From UBA7960 sp964348755 (GTDB lineage Bacteria; Bacteroidota; Bacteroidia; Bacteroidales; UBA7960), in contig CAYGDW010000009.1 in assembly GCA_964348755.1 (NCBI GenBank), forward strand, positions 1 through 64,000: 64,000 nt of DNA. The letters run 5' to 3'. Shown in pieces: positions 26,956-36,263 of this stretch (its first letter is position 1; each line of letters starts with the position of its first letter). The position numbers were made by a program, and so were the translations under genes. The notes under the pieces are model-generated. The model was not told the DNA's origin and ran no database searches. It saw only the letters and a list, made by a program, of their open reading frames with translations.

Positions 26956-28287
26956 TTAAATTTTCTGGCTGATATCGAAATTTTCGAGGTATTGTGCTAC
27001 CTGCCTGAGGAACATACCTCCGAGGGCACCGTCAACCACGCGGTGGTCGCAGGCAAGCGAGAGCATCATCATGTTTCGGATACCGATGGTATCGCCCTGG
27101 GAGGTTTCGATTACTACTGGTTTTTTTTGTATAATACCCACCCCAAGAATTGCCACCTGGGGCTGATTGATAATTGGGGTACCGGCCATTGCGCCAAATG
27201 AGCCGAAGTTTGTAAGTGTAAATGTGCCTCCTTGTATTTCGTCGGGCTTTAGCTGGCTGGCTCGAGCCCGGTTTGCAAGGTCGTTAACTTCTTTAGTAAG
27301 TCCCAGAAGGCTTTTGTGGTCGGCATTTTTTATAACTGGCACAATAAGATTGCCATCGGGGGTGGCGGCTGCCATGCCAATATTTACGTTTTTGCGAACA
27401 ATAATTTTGTCGTTATCAACCGAAACGTTTACCATGGGGTAATCGCGCAGGGCCTTTGCAATTGCATCTATAAAAATGGGTGTGAAAGTAAGCTTCTCGC
27501 CTTCGCGATTTTCGAGGATTGCCTTTTGCCTGTTGCGCCAGTTTACTATGTTGGTTACATCGGCTTCGGCAAACAGGGTAATATGTACCGATGTGGCTTC
27601 AGACATTACCATGTGGCCTGCAATGAGTTTTCGCATACGGCTCATTTCAACAATCTGGTCGCCTGTTCCGGCTATTACCGTAGGGGTTTGAGGTGCGGGT
27701 TTTGGAGTGGTTGCCACGGTATTGGCAAACGCTGCTGTGGCAGGTGCAGCAGGTGCAGCCTGGCCGGCTTCGCGCTTTTTGAGGTAATCGATAAGGTCCT
27801 GACGCACCAGGCGGTTTTGATGGCCGCTGCCGGGTATTTGTTCAAGTTCTTCAATCGTAATATTCTCTTCTTTGGCAATGGTGCGTACAAGGGGCGAAAA
27901 GAACCGCCCGCTGTGGCTGCTTTTTTTCGGAGGTTCAACGCTAATGGTTTCGACACTGGATTGAGCCAAGAGTGTGGTTGCTGGCAAGGCAACCAGTGGG
28001 GTTTCGGTGTTGGGGGCAGAAGCGGCCTGCGTGGTGCTTTGTTCCTGGCCAGTATTAATAATAGCAATAATGGTTTCGACCGCTACCACATCGCCCTCGT
28101 TAAAAAACCTCTGCTCCATAATGCCCTCAACAGGGCTGGGAATTTCTGAGTCAACCTTGTCGGTTGCGATCTCCAAAATGGCTGCATCCATTTCAATATT
28201 GTCGCCCACGTTTTTGAGCCATTTGGTTATGGTTGCCTCGGTAATACTCTCGCCCAGCTTGGGCATTTTTAGTTCAAATTTTGGCAT
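26956..28287 (-). CDS. 2-oxoacid dehydrogenase E2 (dihydrolipoamide acyltransferase)
   Basis: The 443-residue E2 core subunit transfers the acyl group from lipoate to CoA. It has one lipoyl domain (1-77, with the lipoylated Lys44 in ATDKVDSE), a linker, a peripheral subunit-binding domain (about 130-172, SPLVRTIAKEENI), an Ala/Pro/Thr-rich linker (about 175-210) and a catalytic domain ending with the active-site DHRVVDG near residue 416. The single lipoyl domain and the sequence pattern fit branched-chain or 2-oxoglutarate E2 better than pyruvate E2, but I cannot choose. No E1 or E3 gene is adjacent, so the complex is encoded at separate loci. A terminator follows. Confidence 0.9.
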   Translation of the reverse strand: MPKFELKMPKLGESITEATITKWLKNVGDNIEMDAAILEIATDKVDSEIPSPVEGIMEQRFFNEGDVVAVETIIAIINTGQEQSTTQAASAPNTETPLVALPATTLLAQSSVETISVEPPKKSSHSGRFFSPLVRTIAKEENITIEELEQIPGSGHQNRLVRQDLIDYLKKREAGQAAPAAPATAAFANTVATTPKPAPQTPTVIAGTGDQIVEMSRMRKLIAGHMVMSEATSVHITLFAEADVTNIVNWRNRQKAILENREGEKLTFTPIFIDAIAKALRDYPMVNVSVDNDKIIVRKNVNIGMAAATPDGNLIVPVIKNADHKSLLGLTKEVNDLANRARASQLKPDEIQGGTFTLTNFGSFGAMAGTPIINQPQVAILGVGIIQKKPVVIETSQGDTIGIRNMMMLSLACDHRVVDGALGGMFLRQVAQYLENFDISQKI

Positions 28288-28451
28288 ATATTTATTTTTG
28301 TTTTGATCAGCTAAAAAATTATCACACTAAGTTACAAAATATTGGACAAAGGTTTTTCAAAATCCTTGCAGCAATATCCTGTGGCTTTGTGTTGCAGCGC
28401 AATTTTGTTAACACTCAAAGCCCAAAAAAGTTTATGGCACCGAGAAAGAGA

Positions 28452-30404
28452 TCATTTACGCCCCAGGTTTTTCCACCCTTTATAAATGATTTTCAGGTCG
28501 TTTTCAACGCGGTATTGTCTTGAGTAAATGTTGTTGAAGTTTTTGATGGTTTCGTGCTGCGGATATTTGCCAGGGTTTATATCGCCAGGGAAAAGTACGC
28601 CATTTTTAATTTTTGGAAGTTTATCTGCATGCCTGCATGGGTGGTATCCTACCCATGATTTTTTGCCTGATATTACCAACAAAAGATTTCGTAACATTCC
28701 TGCCGGATTTTTCACAAGAAAAACCATTACCGGAAGGAAAACCAGCAGCAAAGCCGAAGCCACTACGTCGAACAACCTTTTAATGCGTCGGTTGGCGGGT
28801 TTATTCACAGGGTTAATGTCTATTGTAAATGGTTCGGCAAAAGTGTCAATACTGTTGCTTCCAATAATGTAGAGGCTTTCGGGGGGCGCAATTTTGAAGT
28901 TTACCTGTTGGTCTTTGAGGGCGGCCATTTGGTCTATTATAGTCTGTGAGCTCATGTGGGCGGCACAAAAAATAATTTCGTCGATTTTGTAAACTTCAAT
29001 CACCTCGTTAATTTGATCGATGGTGCCCACGTATGCCTGGTTCGGGGGCTTTTGTTTTTGAAGGGATACCATTCCAATAAAGGCGAAATTGCCAGATTGG
29101 TTTATCATTTGGCCAATCCGTTGGGCTTCGTTGCCATCGCCAGCAATAATTACTCTTTTATTATGCTTTTTGTATGCAGGTTTTCCGTTTCTGGCAAGTT
29201 TGGCATACAGGCTGCGCAAAGCAGGCAGCGATAATAGTGCCCAGGCGGCACCCAGAAGTATTAGGGCCCGAGAGAAACGAAGGTGTATGGGCAGAAGGGC
29301 ATAAATTACCAGTATTGCCACTGTGCCAAGCCCAATGCCTCTAACGATGCGCGAAATACTTAGCGGCCGGTCGTAGCCACCGCTAAAATACACTGAGAAA
29401 AGCCAAATGAGTATATATGCCGGCACCACAAAATGCATAAACTCTGGGGGGTAGTGCGGTCCGTGAAAAACCTGATTTTCCCAGGCAGATTTTATAAAAT
29501 ATAATCCTAAGTATATAATAGCGGCATCGGCCAGGGGCCAGAAAATCTTTTTGAGAAAACGGTTTAGAATAGCCACGGCAGCTCTGAAATAAATGGCCAG
29601 GTTTATAAGCAGCGAAAATACCCGGGCATTTTTTTTTGAGAAATGCTTTCTGGCAAAAATGATCATTGCCTTGTAAAAAACCATTACGTAGTTTACGCTG
29701 CTTTTTTTGGTGCTTTCGCCTTTGTAGTGAATAATTCGCGTATGGGGGAAGTAGTAGTTTTTGTACCCGGCCTGGCTTATCCGGTACGAAATGTCAATGT
29801 CTTCGCCATACATAAAGAATTCCTCGTCGAGGTATCCGGTTTTTTTAAGGACCTGGCTTCGCAACAACATAAATGCGCCAGAAAGCACATCGACCTGTTG
29901 TGTTTGGTCGGGATTAAGGTATCCGAGGTGGTATTTGCCAAAAGTTTCAGATTTTGGAAACAGTGCAGAAAGCCCGAATATTTTGAAAAATGCTACTGCT
30001 GGAGTAGGCAATCCGCGCTTCGACTCTGGCAGAAAGCGCCCCTGCCCATCGAGCATTTTTACGCCCAGGCCCCCTGCATCGGGGTGCTGGTCCATAAAGT
30101 TAACTACCCGAGGCAGGGTATCATCCTCAACAACCGTATCGGGATTGAGCAAAAGTACATAGCGGCCCTTGGAAACTGCAATGCCCTGATTGCTTGCACG
30201 GCTGAACCCCAGGTTTTTACGGTTGGCTATGAGGTGAACCTGCGGGTATTTTTGGCTTACCATTTCCAATGAACCATCAACCGAGTTGTTGTCAACCACA
30301 AAAACTTCCATATTCAACCTGCTGCCCGAAGCAAAAACCGACTTCAGACACTGATCGAGGAAGTATTGCACGTTGTAATTGACAATAACTACCGAAAGAT
30401 CCAT
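28452..30404 (-). CDS. GT2 glycosyltransferase fused to a truncated sugar-phosphate transferase module
   Basis: The 650-residue membrane protein is a chimera. Residues 1-230 are a GT2 domain (VVIVNYNVQYFL, the acidic motif LLLNPDTVVEDD, and MYGEDIDISYRI), close to rhamnosyl or mycolyl-type transferases. About five membrane helices follow (270-410). Residues 415-560 form a Rossmann-like segment (RVIIAGDGNEAQRIGQ) like the central part of WcaJ/WbaP-type polyprenyl-phosphate sugar transferases. The end begins like their catalytic domain (RRIKRLFDVVASALLLV), but the conserved catalytic core is absent and only a short KSWVGYHP-like piece remains. It starts 6 bp after recR. It is probably involved in making surface polysaccharide; the second module is probably not catalytic. 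Confidence 0.75.
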   Translation of the reverse strand: MDLSVVIVNYNVQYFLDQCLKSVFASGSRLNMEVFVVDNNSVDGSLEMVSQKYPQVHLIANRKNLGFSRASNQGIAVSKGRYVLLLNPDTVVEDDTLPRVVNFMDQHPDAGGLGVKMLDGQGRFLPESKRGLPTPAVAFFKIFGLSALFPKSETFGKYHLGYLNPDQTQQVDVLSGAFMLLRSQVLKKTGYLDEEFFMYGEDIDISYRISQAGYKNYYFPHTRIIHYKGESTKKSSVNYVMVFYKAMIIFARKHFSKKNARVFSLLINLAIYFRAAVAILNRFLKKIFWPLADAAIIYLGLYFIKSAWENQVFHGPHYPPEFMHFVVPAYILIWLFSVYFSGGYDRPLSISRIVRGIGLGTVAILVIYALLPIHLRFSRALILLGAAWALLSLPALRSLYAKLARNGKPAYKKHNKRVIIAGDGNEAQRIGQMINQSGNFAFIGMVSLQKQKPPNQAYVGTIDQINEVIEVYKIDEIIFCAAHMSSQTIIDQMAALKDQQVNFKIAPPESLYIIGSNSIDTFAEPFTIDINPVNKPANRRIKRLFDVVASALLLVFLPVMVFLVKNPAGMLRNLLLVISGKKSWVGYHPCRHADKLPKIKNGVLFPGDINPGKYPQHETIKNFNNIYSRQYRVENDLKIIYKGWKNLGRK

Positions 30405-30410
30405 TGATAT

Positions 30411-31037
30411 TTATTTCTTTATGAGGATTTCGAACGGAGTTCGGTTAATGATCGAGCGGCCAAGGGTAACCTCGTCGGCATATTCGAGTTCATCGCCAAT
30501 GGCAATGCCTCGGGCAATGGCCGAAACTTTTACCTCAAAGGGTTTTATTTTCCTGAAAAGGAAAAAATTGGTGGTATCGCCTTCCATGGTGGTGCTCAAA
30601 GCCAATATTACTTCATTAATATTTTGGCGATTTTGTTCAATTCTGTTTATAAGGGAGTCGATGTTGAGGTCGGAAGGCCCAATGCCGTCCATAGGCGAAA
30701 TGATGCCTCCGAGTACATGATACAGTCCATGGTATTGGCCGGTATTTTCAATTGCGATAACATCGCGCAGGTCTTCAACCACGCAAATAAGTGAGTTGTC
30801 GCGCCGTGGCGAGCGGCATATTTCGCACAAATCCCGGTCGGAAATGTTATGACATTGCCTGCAATAAACCACATCGTTGCGCAGGCGAAGCATGGTTTCA
30901 GAAAATCGGGCTACGGTTTGCGGCTCCTGCTTTAGCAGGTGCAGCACCAAACGAAGGGCTGTTTTTTTGCCTATGCCGGGCAGGCGCGAAAACTCTTCGA
31001 CGGCCGCCTGAAGCAATTTGGAGGAGAAAGTTTCCAA
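30411..31037 (-). CDS. recR: Recombination protein RecR
   Basis: The protein (208 residues from TTG 31037) has the N-terminal helix-hairpin-helix EFSRLPGIGKKTALRL, a four-Cys zinc finger (CRQCHN, later CEIC), and a Toprim domain (VVEDLRDVIAIE, then GGIISPMDGIGP). With RecO it loads RecA at single-stranded gaps. An in-frame GTG at 31055 lies only a few bases after the predicted transcript start, whereas the family N-terminus (ETFSSKLLQAAVEEF) begins at the TTG, so I prefer the TTG. The glycosyltransferase gene follows 6 bp downstream. Confidence 0.93.
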   Translation of the reverse strand: METFSSKLLQAAVEEFSRLPGIGKKTALRLVLHLLKQEPQTVARFSETMLRLRNDVVYCRQCHNISDRDLCEICRSPRRDNSLICVVEDLRDVIAIENTGQYHGLYHVLGGIISPMDGIGPSDLNIDSLINRIEQNRQNINEVILALSTTMEGDTTNFFLFRKIKPFEVKVSAIARGIAIGDELEYADEVTLGRSIINRTPFEILIKK

Positions 31038-31064
31038 AACTAAAAAATATTGCACTATACCGGC

Positions 31065-31072
31065 CAAAGTTA
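31065..31072 (-). promoter_or_regulatory. -7 element TAACTTTG (recR)
   Basis: The reverse complement matches TAnnTTTG. The transcript would start near 31058, about 21 bases before the TTG start of recR. Confidence 0.55.
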
Positions 31073-31145
31073 ATACAAAAAGCAGTGCGCCTCATAGCCG
31101 TTTTCTTTTACCTGTATTAAGGCCTGACCGATAAAAATCTTTGTC

Positions 31146-31153
31146 TATTTTTG
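31146..31153 (+). promoter_or_regulatory. -7 element TATTTTTG (sodium/solute symporter)
   Basis: It matches TAnnTTTG, with 20 bases between its end and the ATG at 31174. It overlaps the upstream in-frame start at 31141 and so rules it out. Confidence 0.6.
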
Positions 31154-31173
31154 CCAAACAAAATTACTTCCCC

Positions 31174-32643
31174 ATGACTCCGGAAATTATCCTGGTTTCT
31201 TTTCTTATTTACAGCACGCTTATTTTCCTTGTTTCGCGCTTTACTTTAAGAAAAGCCAACAATGAAAGCTATTTTACGGGAAACCGGAATTCGCCCTGGT
31301 ATGTGGTGGCTTACGGAATGATTGGCGCCAGCTTGTCGGGCGTTACCTTTATGTCGGTGCCCGGACTTGTAAAAAATGAGCAGTTTTCTTATATGATGCT
31401 GGTATTTGGCTATCTGGTGGGCTATTTTGTTATTGCTTATGTGTTGCTTCCCTTGTATTACAGGCTAAACCTAACTTCCATTTATACTTATCTGGAAAAA
31501 AGGTTTGGAATGGCCTCGTACAAAACGGGTTCATTTTTCTTTATTTTGTCACGACTTATTGGCGCATCGTTTCGTATGTTTTTGGTGGTAAATGTATTGC
31601 AGATTTTTGTTTTTAATGCATGGGGGGTGCCGCTTGGAGTAACCGTTGCCCTTTTTATGACCCTTATTTTGCTTTATACCTTTAAGGGCGGCATAAAAAC
31701 CATTGTTTGGACTGATACGCTGCAAACCACCTTTATGATAAGCGCCACAATTATTACCATAATTATTGTAGCCAGGGCCTTAAATACTGATCTGGGCGGA
31801 CTGATTGCCGCCGTGAGGCAAGAAGGCTATACCCAAATGCTTATTACCGACTTCAAAGATCCGCGTTTTTTTTTGAAGCAGTTTCTGGCAGGAATTTTTA
31901 TAACCATTGTAATGACGGGTCTTGACCAGGACATGATGCAAAAGAACCTGAGTTGCCGCAATCTTGGCGACGCCCGCAAAAACGTGCTGACTTTCGGGGC
32001 AATTCTTATTCCGGTTAATTTGCTGTTTTTGTTTTTGGGGGCAGTATTATGGATTTATGCCACTTCCAATGGTATAAGTATAGCAGGCACTACCGACGAA
32101 CTCTTCCCCACCCTGGCCCTTCGTTACCTGGGGGTAGCAGCAGGCTTAACCTTTTTTATCGGGCTTATTTCGGCTGCCTATTCGAGTGCCGACGGAACCC
32201 TGACTGCCCTGACAACCATTTTTTGCATAGACTTTCTGGGCCTGAAGCGCAAAGCCGGTATTACCGAAGAAAAAATCAGAAAAGTTCGCTACCTGGTTCA
32301 TTTTTCATTTTCCATACTTATTATGCTTATAATAATGGGTTATAGCGCCATTAACAACCAGGCCCTTATTTCGAAACTCTTTACCATTGCAGGTTATACT
32401 TATGGCCCGTTGCTGGGCTTGTACAGCTTTGGGCTTTACACCAGGCTCAAGGTAAAAGACCGTTGGGTGCCACTGGTGGCATTGCTTTCGCCTGCCTTGA
32501 GCTACCTTTTGAGCATAAACTCTGAGCGGATTTTCTGGGGTTATAAAATGGGTTTTGAGATTTTGATAATTAATGGGCTGATTACCTTTTTTGGACTATT
32601 GCTGCTGTCTAAAAGGGCAGAAAAGGCTCAGGCAACTGTTTGA
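31174..32643 (+). CDS. Sodium/solute symporter (SSS family)
   Basis: The 489-residue inner-membrane carrier has about 13 hydrophobic helices. The N-terminal region (SYFTGNRNSPWYVVAYG) and the later segment GLISAAYSSADGTLTAL match the Na+-binding helices of the SSS/LeuT-like family (PutP, SGLT). In Bacteroidota such proteins import sugars, sialic acid, amino acids or vitamins; the substrate here cannot be told and no catabolic gene is adjacent. ATG 31174 is chosen because the -7 element overlaps the longer frame. It diverges from recR. Confidence 0.88.
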   Translation: MTPEIILVSFLIYSTLIFLVSRFTLRKANNESYFTGNRNSPWYVVAYGMIGASLSGVTFMSVPGLVKNEQFSYMMLVFGYLVGYFVIAYVLLPLYYRLNLTSIYTYLEKRFGMASYKTGSFFFILSRLIGASFRMFLVVNVLQIFVFNAWGVPLGVTVALFMTLILLYTFKGGIKTIVWTDTLQTTFMISATIITIIIVARALNTDLGGLIAAVRQEGYTQMLITDFKDPRFFLKQFLAGIFITIVMTGLDQDMMQKNLSCRNLGDARKNVLTFGAILIPVNLLFLFLGAVLWIYATSNGISIAGTTDELFPTLALRYLGVAAGLTFFIGLISAAYSSADGTLTALTTIFCIDFLGLKRKAGITEEKIRKVRYLVHFSFSILIMLIIMGYSAINNQALISKLFTIAGYTYGPLLGLYSFGLYTRLKVKDRWVPLVALLSPALSYLLSINSERIFWGYKMGFEILIINGLITFFGLLLLSKRAEKAQATV

Positions 32644-32656
32644 TGGGTATTTTCTG

Positions 32657-32682
32657 AAAAAAAAGACCGGAACAACCCGGCC
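32657..32682 (-). terminator. Probable terminator of the SPOR lipoprotein gene
   Basis: On the minus strand a 6-bp stem with one G-T pair (32665-32670 with 32677-32682) is followed by eight T. It lies 25 bp after the stop at 32708. Confidence 0.6.
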
Positions 32683-32707
32683 TTAATTTCTTTACATTTT
32701 GAAATAA

Positions 32708-33109
32708 TTAATTGGTTCGACGAATCAGTAGCCATGTATCGGCATAAGCCTGAAACTCGCTTCGGATCTGCATAACGCGCGCCCTGGCTTCGTCTTCGAT
32801 TAGGTATGAGTTGCTCGAAACTCGGTGAAAACCTGTTTCGGAAAGTAGAATGGTGGGCCTAAACCCTAGCCCGCGGAGGGTTTCAGAAAAACGCTCGGCA
32901 TTTTCTCTTACCTGAAAACTTCCCATAATAACAAAATGGGTATTAGTACCCTGGCTTATCCGGTCGGCTTCCTGGGTAAAGGTAAACCGCTCTTCGCGCA
33001 TCGGAATGGTAACTTCATTACGCGGAGATACAGGTTCCATTTTTTTTGACCTGCACGAGGGGGCAACTGCTACCAGTGCCAGCAAAATTATCACTACAGT
33101 TTTTTTCAT
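32708..33109 (-). CDS. SPOR-domain lipoprotein
   Basis: The 133-residue product has a lipoprotein signal (MKKTVVIILLALVAVAPSC, Cys19). Residues about 58-133 form a SPOR domain (HFVIMGSFQVRENAERFSE, ending ADTWLLIRR), which binds glycan strands stripped of stem peptides and brings proteins to the division septum. It is a minimal SPOR protein with only a short linker. The gene is single, between convergent symporter and valS genes. A role in cell-envelope or division processes is inferred from the domain only. Confidence 0.82.
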   Translation of the reverse strand: MKKTVVIILLALVAVAPSCRSKKMEPVSPRNEVTIPMREERFTFTQEADRISQGTNTHFVIMGSFQVRENAERFSETLRGLGFRPTILLSETGFHRVSSNSYLIEDEARARVMQIRSEFQAYADTWLLIRRTN

Positions 33110-33280
33110 GATTAATTAATTTTTATGAAGATTTATTGAATTTGCTATTGAGTTTGCAAGCTCCTTTTTGGCAAAATAAAAAAATAAACTTGCCAAATGG
33201 CTCATTTAACTATCGGCAAAAAAATATACTTGCGTGAAGATAATAAAAAAACAGAGCAGTATAATGCGAAAAGAAGCTGG

Positions 33281-35914
33281 TTAAGTCTTTTTCAGATTTT
33301 TAAGCTGGGTTTCAATTACATTGATACGTGCCAGCGAGTCGGCCTGCTTTTTACGTTCGGCATCAACCACGGTTGCCGGTGCGCTGTTAACGAAGCGCTC
33401 GTTGTTTAATTTCTTTTCCACGGATTGCAGGAATCCCTGCTGATACTTCAGGTCGGCTTCAAGTTGCTCAATTTCGGCCTCCACATCTATATCCTGCGAA
33501 AGCGGTATATAAAACTCGGTGGTTTTTAGTATAAGTGTAACCACCTCGTTGGGCTTTTGATCGACGTAGGCCAGCCTGCTAAGGTTGCACATGCGTGCCA
33601 CTGTGCTGTCGAAGGTGGTATCGGGCGCTTGGCCATGGTTCTTTTTTATAAAGAGTTCGAGGGGTTCTTTTGGCGAAATTCCTTTCTCCTGTCTGAAATT
33701 TCGTAATGCCATAATCACCTGGCTGGCAAACTCGAAACCTGCCAGGATTTCTTTTTTGTAATGACTGCCCTTAGGGTAAGGGGCAATTACTATGCTCTCG
33801 GGAGCGTTTTGAAGTCGGAGGCTCTGGAAAATTTCTTCAGTAATAAACGGCATGTATGGATGCAGTAACCTAAGCATCTGATCGAAGAAGGCAATTGTTG
33901 CCTGGTACGTTTTTGCGTCGATAGGCTGCCCGAAGCCGGGTTTAACCATTTCGAGATACCACGAGCAGAAGTCGTCCCAAATAAGTTTGTACAGGCTCAG
34001 CAGGGCATCGGCAATTTTGAACCGGTTCATTTGATCGTTGATGGTTTTAGCGTGCTTGCCGAGGTTGGCTTCGAACCATTCGATGGCTGCTGCAGCCGAA
34101 TTGGGCTGTTCAATGTTCTTATCAACTATCCAGCTTTGAGTAAGGCGGAATGCATTCCATATTTTGTTTGTAAAATTGCGTCCCTGTTCGCACAGGGCTT
34201 CATCGAACAGCAGGTCGTTTCCGGCTGGCGACGAAAACAGCATTCCAACCCGCACCCCGTCGGCGCTGTAACGTTCCATCAGCTCCAGTGGGTCGGGCGA
34301 GTTGCCAATCGATTTTGACATTTTGCGGCCTTGTTTGTCGCGCACAATACCGGTAAGGTAAACATTTTTAAACGGAATTTCTTTGCGGTACTCAATCCCA
34401 GCCATAATCATACGCGCCACCCAGAAAAACAGGATTTCGGGAGCGGTAACAAGGTCGTTGGTAGGGTAGTAATACTTTATGTCGGGGTTTTCGGGGTTCA
34501 GGATTCCGTCGAACACCGATATTGGCCAAAGCCAGGAGCTAAACCAGGTGTCGAGTACGTCATCGTCCTGGCGCAGGCTACCGGCATCAATTTCAGGGTT
34601 TAGTTTGCGTGCCATTTCAAGGGCTTCGGTAGCATTGTGCGCCACCACTACCCTGCCGTCGGGCATATACCAGGCCGGAATGCGGTGTCCCCACCAAAGT
34701 TGCCGACTTATGCACCAGTCGCGCACGTTTTCCATCCAGTGCTTGTAAATATTTTTAAACTTGGCCGGGTGAAACTTAATGGTGTCGTTCATAACCACTT
34801 CGAGGGCTGGCCCAGCCATTGTTTCCATTTTTAGAAACCATTGCAGGGACAGTTTAGGCTCAATCACCTCATCAGTACGCTCAGAAAAGCCTACGTTGTT
34901 GGTAATTTCTTCGGTTTTTACCAGATGACCTTTTTCCTGAAGATCCCCAACGATTTTTTGGCGAACCACAAAGCGGTCTTCGCCAATGTAAATTTCGGCC
35001 TTATCGTTCAGTGTGCCGTCGGGGTTAAATATGTCGATACCAGGCAAGTTGTGTTTTAGGCCCAGGTTGTAGTCGTTAATGTCGTGGGCGGGGGTTACTT
35101 TAAGTGCCCCGGTGCCAAAATCGCGGTCAACGTATTCGTCGAAAATAAATGGTATTGGTCTGTTTATGAGCGGCACCAGGGCCTTTTTGCCTTTCAGGTG
35201 CTGGTAGCGCGGGTCGTGGGGGTGTAGGCATAGGGCGGTATCGCCCAAAATGGTTTCGGGGCGTGTGGTGGCAATGGTAACAAACTCGTTGTCGGAACCT
35301 TCAATGCGGTAGCGCAGGTAATAAAACTTCGAATGCAGCTCCTTGTAAATCACCTCCTCGTCAGAGAGAGCGGTAAGTGCCTTAGGATCCCAGTTTACCA
35401 TACGCACCCCGCGATAAATCAGGCCCTTGTTGTAAAGGTCAACAAACACTGCTATGACCGAATCGGACAGCACAGGATCCATTGTAAATGCCGTGCGGGG
35501 CCAGTCACAACTGGCGCCAAGTTTTTTGAGCTGCTCCAGAATTATGCCTCCGTGTTTTTCTTTCCACTCCCAGGCATGGGCCAAAAACTCTTCCCTGCTA
35601 AGGTCTTTCTTGTCAATACCTTCGTCCTTAAGCTTGGCCACTACCTTGGCTTCGGTGGCTATTGAGGCGTGGTCGGTGCCGGGCAACCAGCAGGTGTTGT
35701 AGCCCTGCATGCGCGCACGGCGCACAAGCACGTCCTGAATGGTATTGTTGAGCATGTGCCCCATGTGTAGCACCCCTGTAACATTGGGTGGCGGAATTAC
35801 AATGGTAAATGGTTCTCGCTTGTCGGGAACCGAATTAAAGTATCCTTTTTCGAGCCACCAAGCATACCACTTGTCCTCGGCCCCTATAGGCGAATATTGC
35901 CTTGGAATTTCCAT
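33281..35914 (-). CDS. valS: Valyl-tRNA synthetase
   Basis: The 877-residue class I synthetase charges tRNA-Val. The HIGH-type motif is PPPNVTGVLHMGH (41-53) and the KMSKS motif is GRKMSKSIGNS. The CP1 editing domain includes TTRPETILGDTAL, and the C-terminal coiled-coil arm (last 70 residues) is present. Length and domain order are normal. ATG 35914 is followed by the conserved MEIPRQYSP. It has its own promoter. Confidence 0.97.
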   Translation of the reverse strand: MEIPRQYSPIGAEDKWYAWWLEKGYFNSVPDKREPFTIVIPPPNVTGVLHMGHMLNNTIQDVLVRRARMQGYNTCWLPGTDHASIATEAKVVAKLKDEGIDKKDLSREEFLAHAWEWKEKHGGIILEQLKKLGASCDWPRTAFTMDPVLSDSVIAVFVDLYNKGLIYRGVRMVNWDPKALTALSDEEVIYKELHSKFYYLRYRIEGSDNEFVTIATTRPETILGDTALCLHPHDPRYQHLKGKKALVPLINRPIPFIFDEYVDRDFGTGALKVTPAHDINDYNLGLKHNLPGIDIFNPDGTLNDKAEIYIGEDRFVVRQKIVGDLQEKGHLVKTEEITNNVGFSERTDEVIEPKLSLQWFLKMETMAGPALEVVMNDTIKFHPAKFKNIYKHWMENVRDWCISRQLWWGHRIPAWYMPDGRVVVAHNATEALEMARKLNPEIDAGSLRQDDDVLDTWFSSWLWPISVFDGILNPENPDIKYYYPTNDLVTAPEILFFWVARMIMAGIEYRKEIPFKNVYLTGIVRDKQGRKMSKSIGNSPDPLELMERYSADGVRVGMLFSSPAGNDLLFDEALCEQGRNFTNKIWNAFRLTQSWIVDKNIEQPNSAAAAIEWFEANLGKHAKTINDQMNRFKIADALLSLYKLIWDDFCSWYLEMVKPGFGQPIDAKTYQATIAFFDQMLRLLHPYMPFITEEIFQSLRLQNAPESIVIAPYPKGSHYKKEILAGFEFASQVIMALRNFRQEKGISPKEPLELFIKKNHGQAPDTTFDSTVARMCNLSRLAYVDQKPNEVVTLILKTTEFYIPLSQDIDVEAEIEQLEADLKYQQGFLQSVEKKLNNERFVNSAPATVVDAERKKQADSLARINVIETQLKNLKKT

Positions 35915-35953
35915 AATGAAAACAGATCAGCAGTTTATTAGAAAAAAACCCTG

Positions 35954-35961
35954 CAAAGTTA
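35954..35961 (-). promoter_or_regulatory. -7 element TAACTTTG (valS)
   Basis: The reverse complement matches TAnnTTTG, about 40 bases before the valS ATG. Confidence 0.55.
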
Positions 35962-36033
35962 AGAAAAAATGGGCTTGGAGCAGGAAACCGTTTTTGAATA
36001 ACACGATTAAACCCGACATTAAACATGTATAAT

Positions 36034-36100
36034 GTAAGCTTTCCCGACCTTCGGCCATTTTAAACCAGGGTAAACAAGCCAAAGGGTCGGTGAAGCTTAC
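36034..36100. repeat. Large imperfect hairpin beside the transposase remnant
   Basis: Arms 36034-36049 and 36085-36100 are reverse complements at 14 of 16 positions, with weaker pairing inside. The right arm lies within the orfA remnant, so this may be a former element end or a structure formed after its decay. Confidence 0.5.
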
Positions 36101-36263
36101 AATTCTCAAAAATTACCTTCTTCCTGCTGGCAATCTGGTTGGGATGCATTTCAAACTGCTGGGCCAATTCACTCACCCTCTGTCGCTCTTTGATAGCCTC
36201 AAAAACCACTTTGGCCTTGAAGGCAGAACAGAATTTTCTTCTTGTGGTTTTAATAACAGAAAT
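36060..36263 (-). pseudogene. Remnant of an IS3-type transposase orfA
   Basis: The minus strand keeps about 67 codons with no ATG start, reading TTRRKFCSAFKAKVVFEAIK and then RVSELAQQFEMHPNQI. This is the N-terminal helix-turn-helix of IS3-family OrfA (pattern RRKFSxEFKAKVALEAIK...SELAxxYxVHPNQI). After NQI the conserved WKKE...L heptad region is replaced by an unrelated 20-residue tail and a stop. No orfB sequence and no clear element ends with target duplication are visible. It is a dead fragment in the 500-bp gap between valS and sucC. Confidence 0.75.

Noticed and set aside
27316..28149. Long open frame antisense to the E2 gene
   Set aside because: It is a frame shadow of the Ala/Pro-rich coding sequence; no start context or domain.
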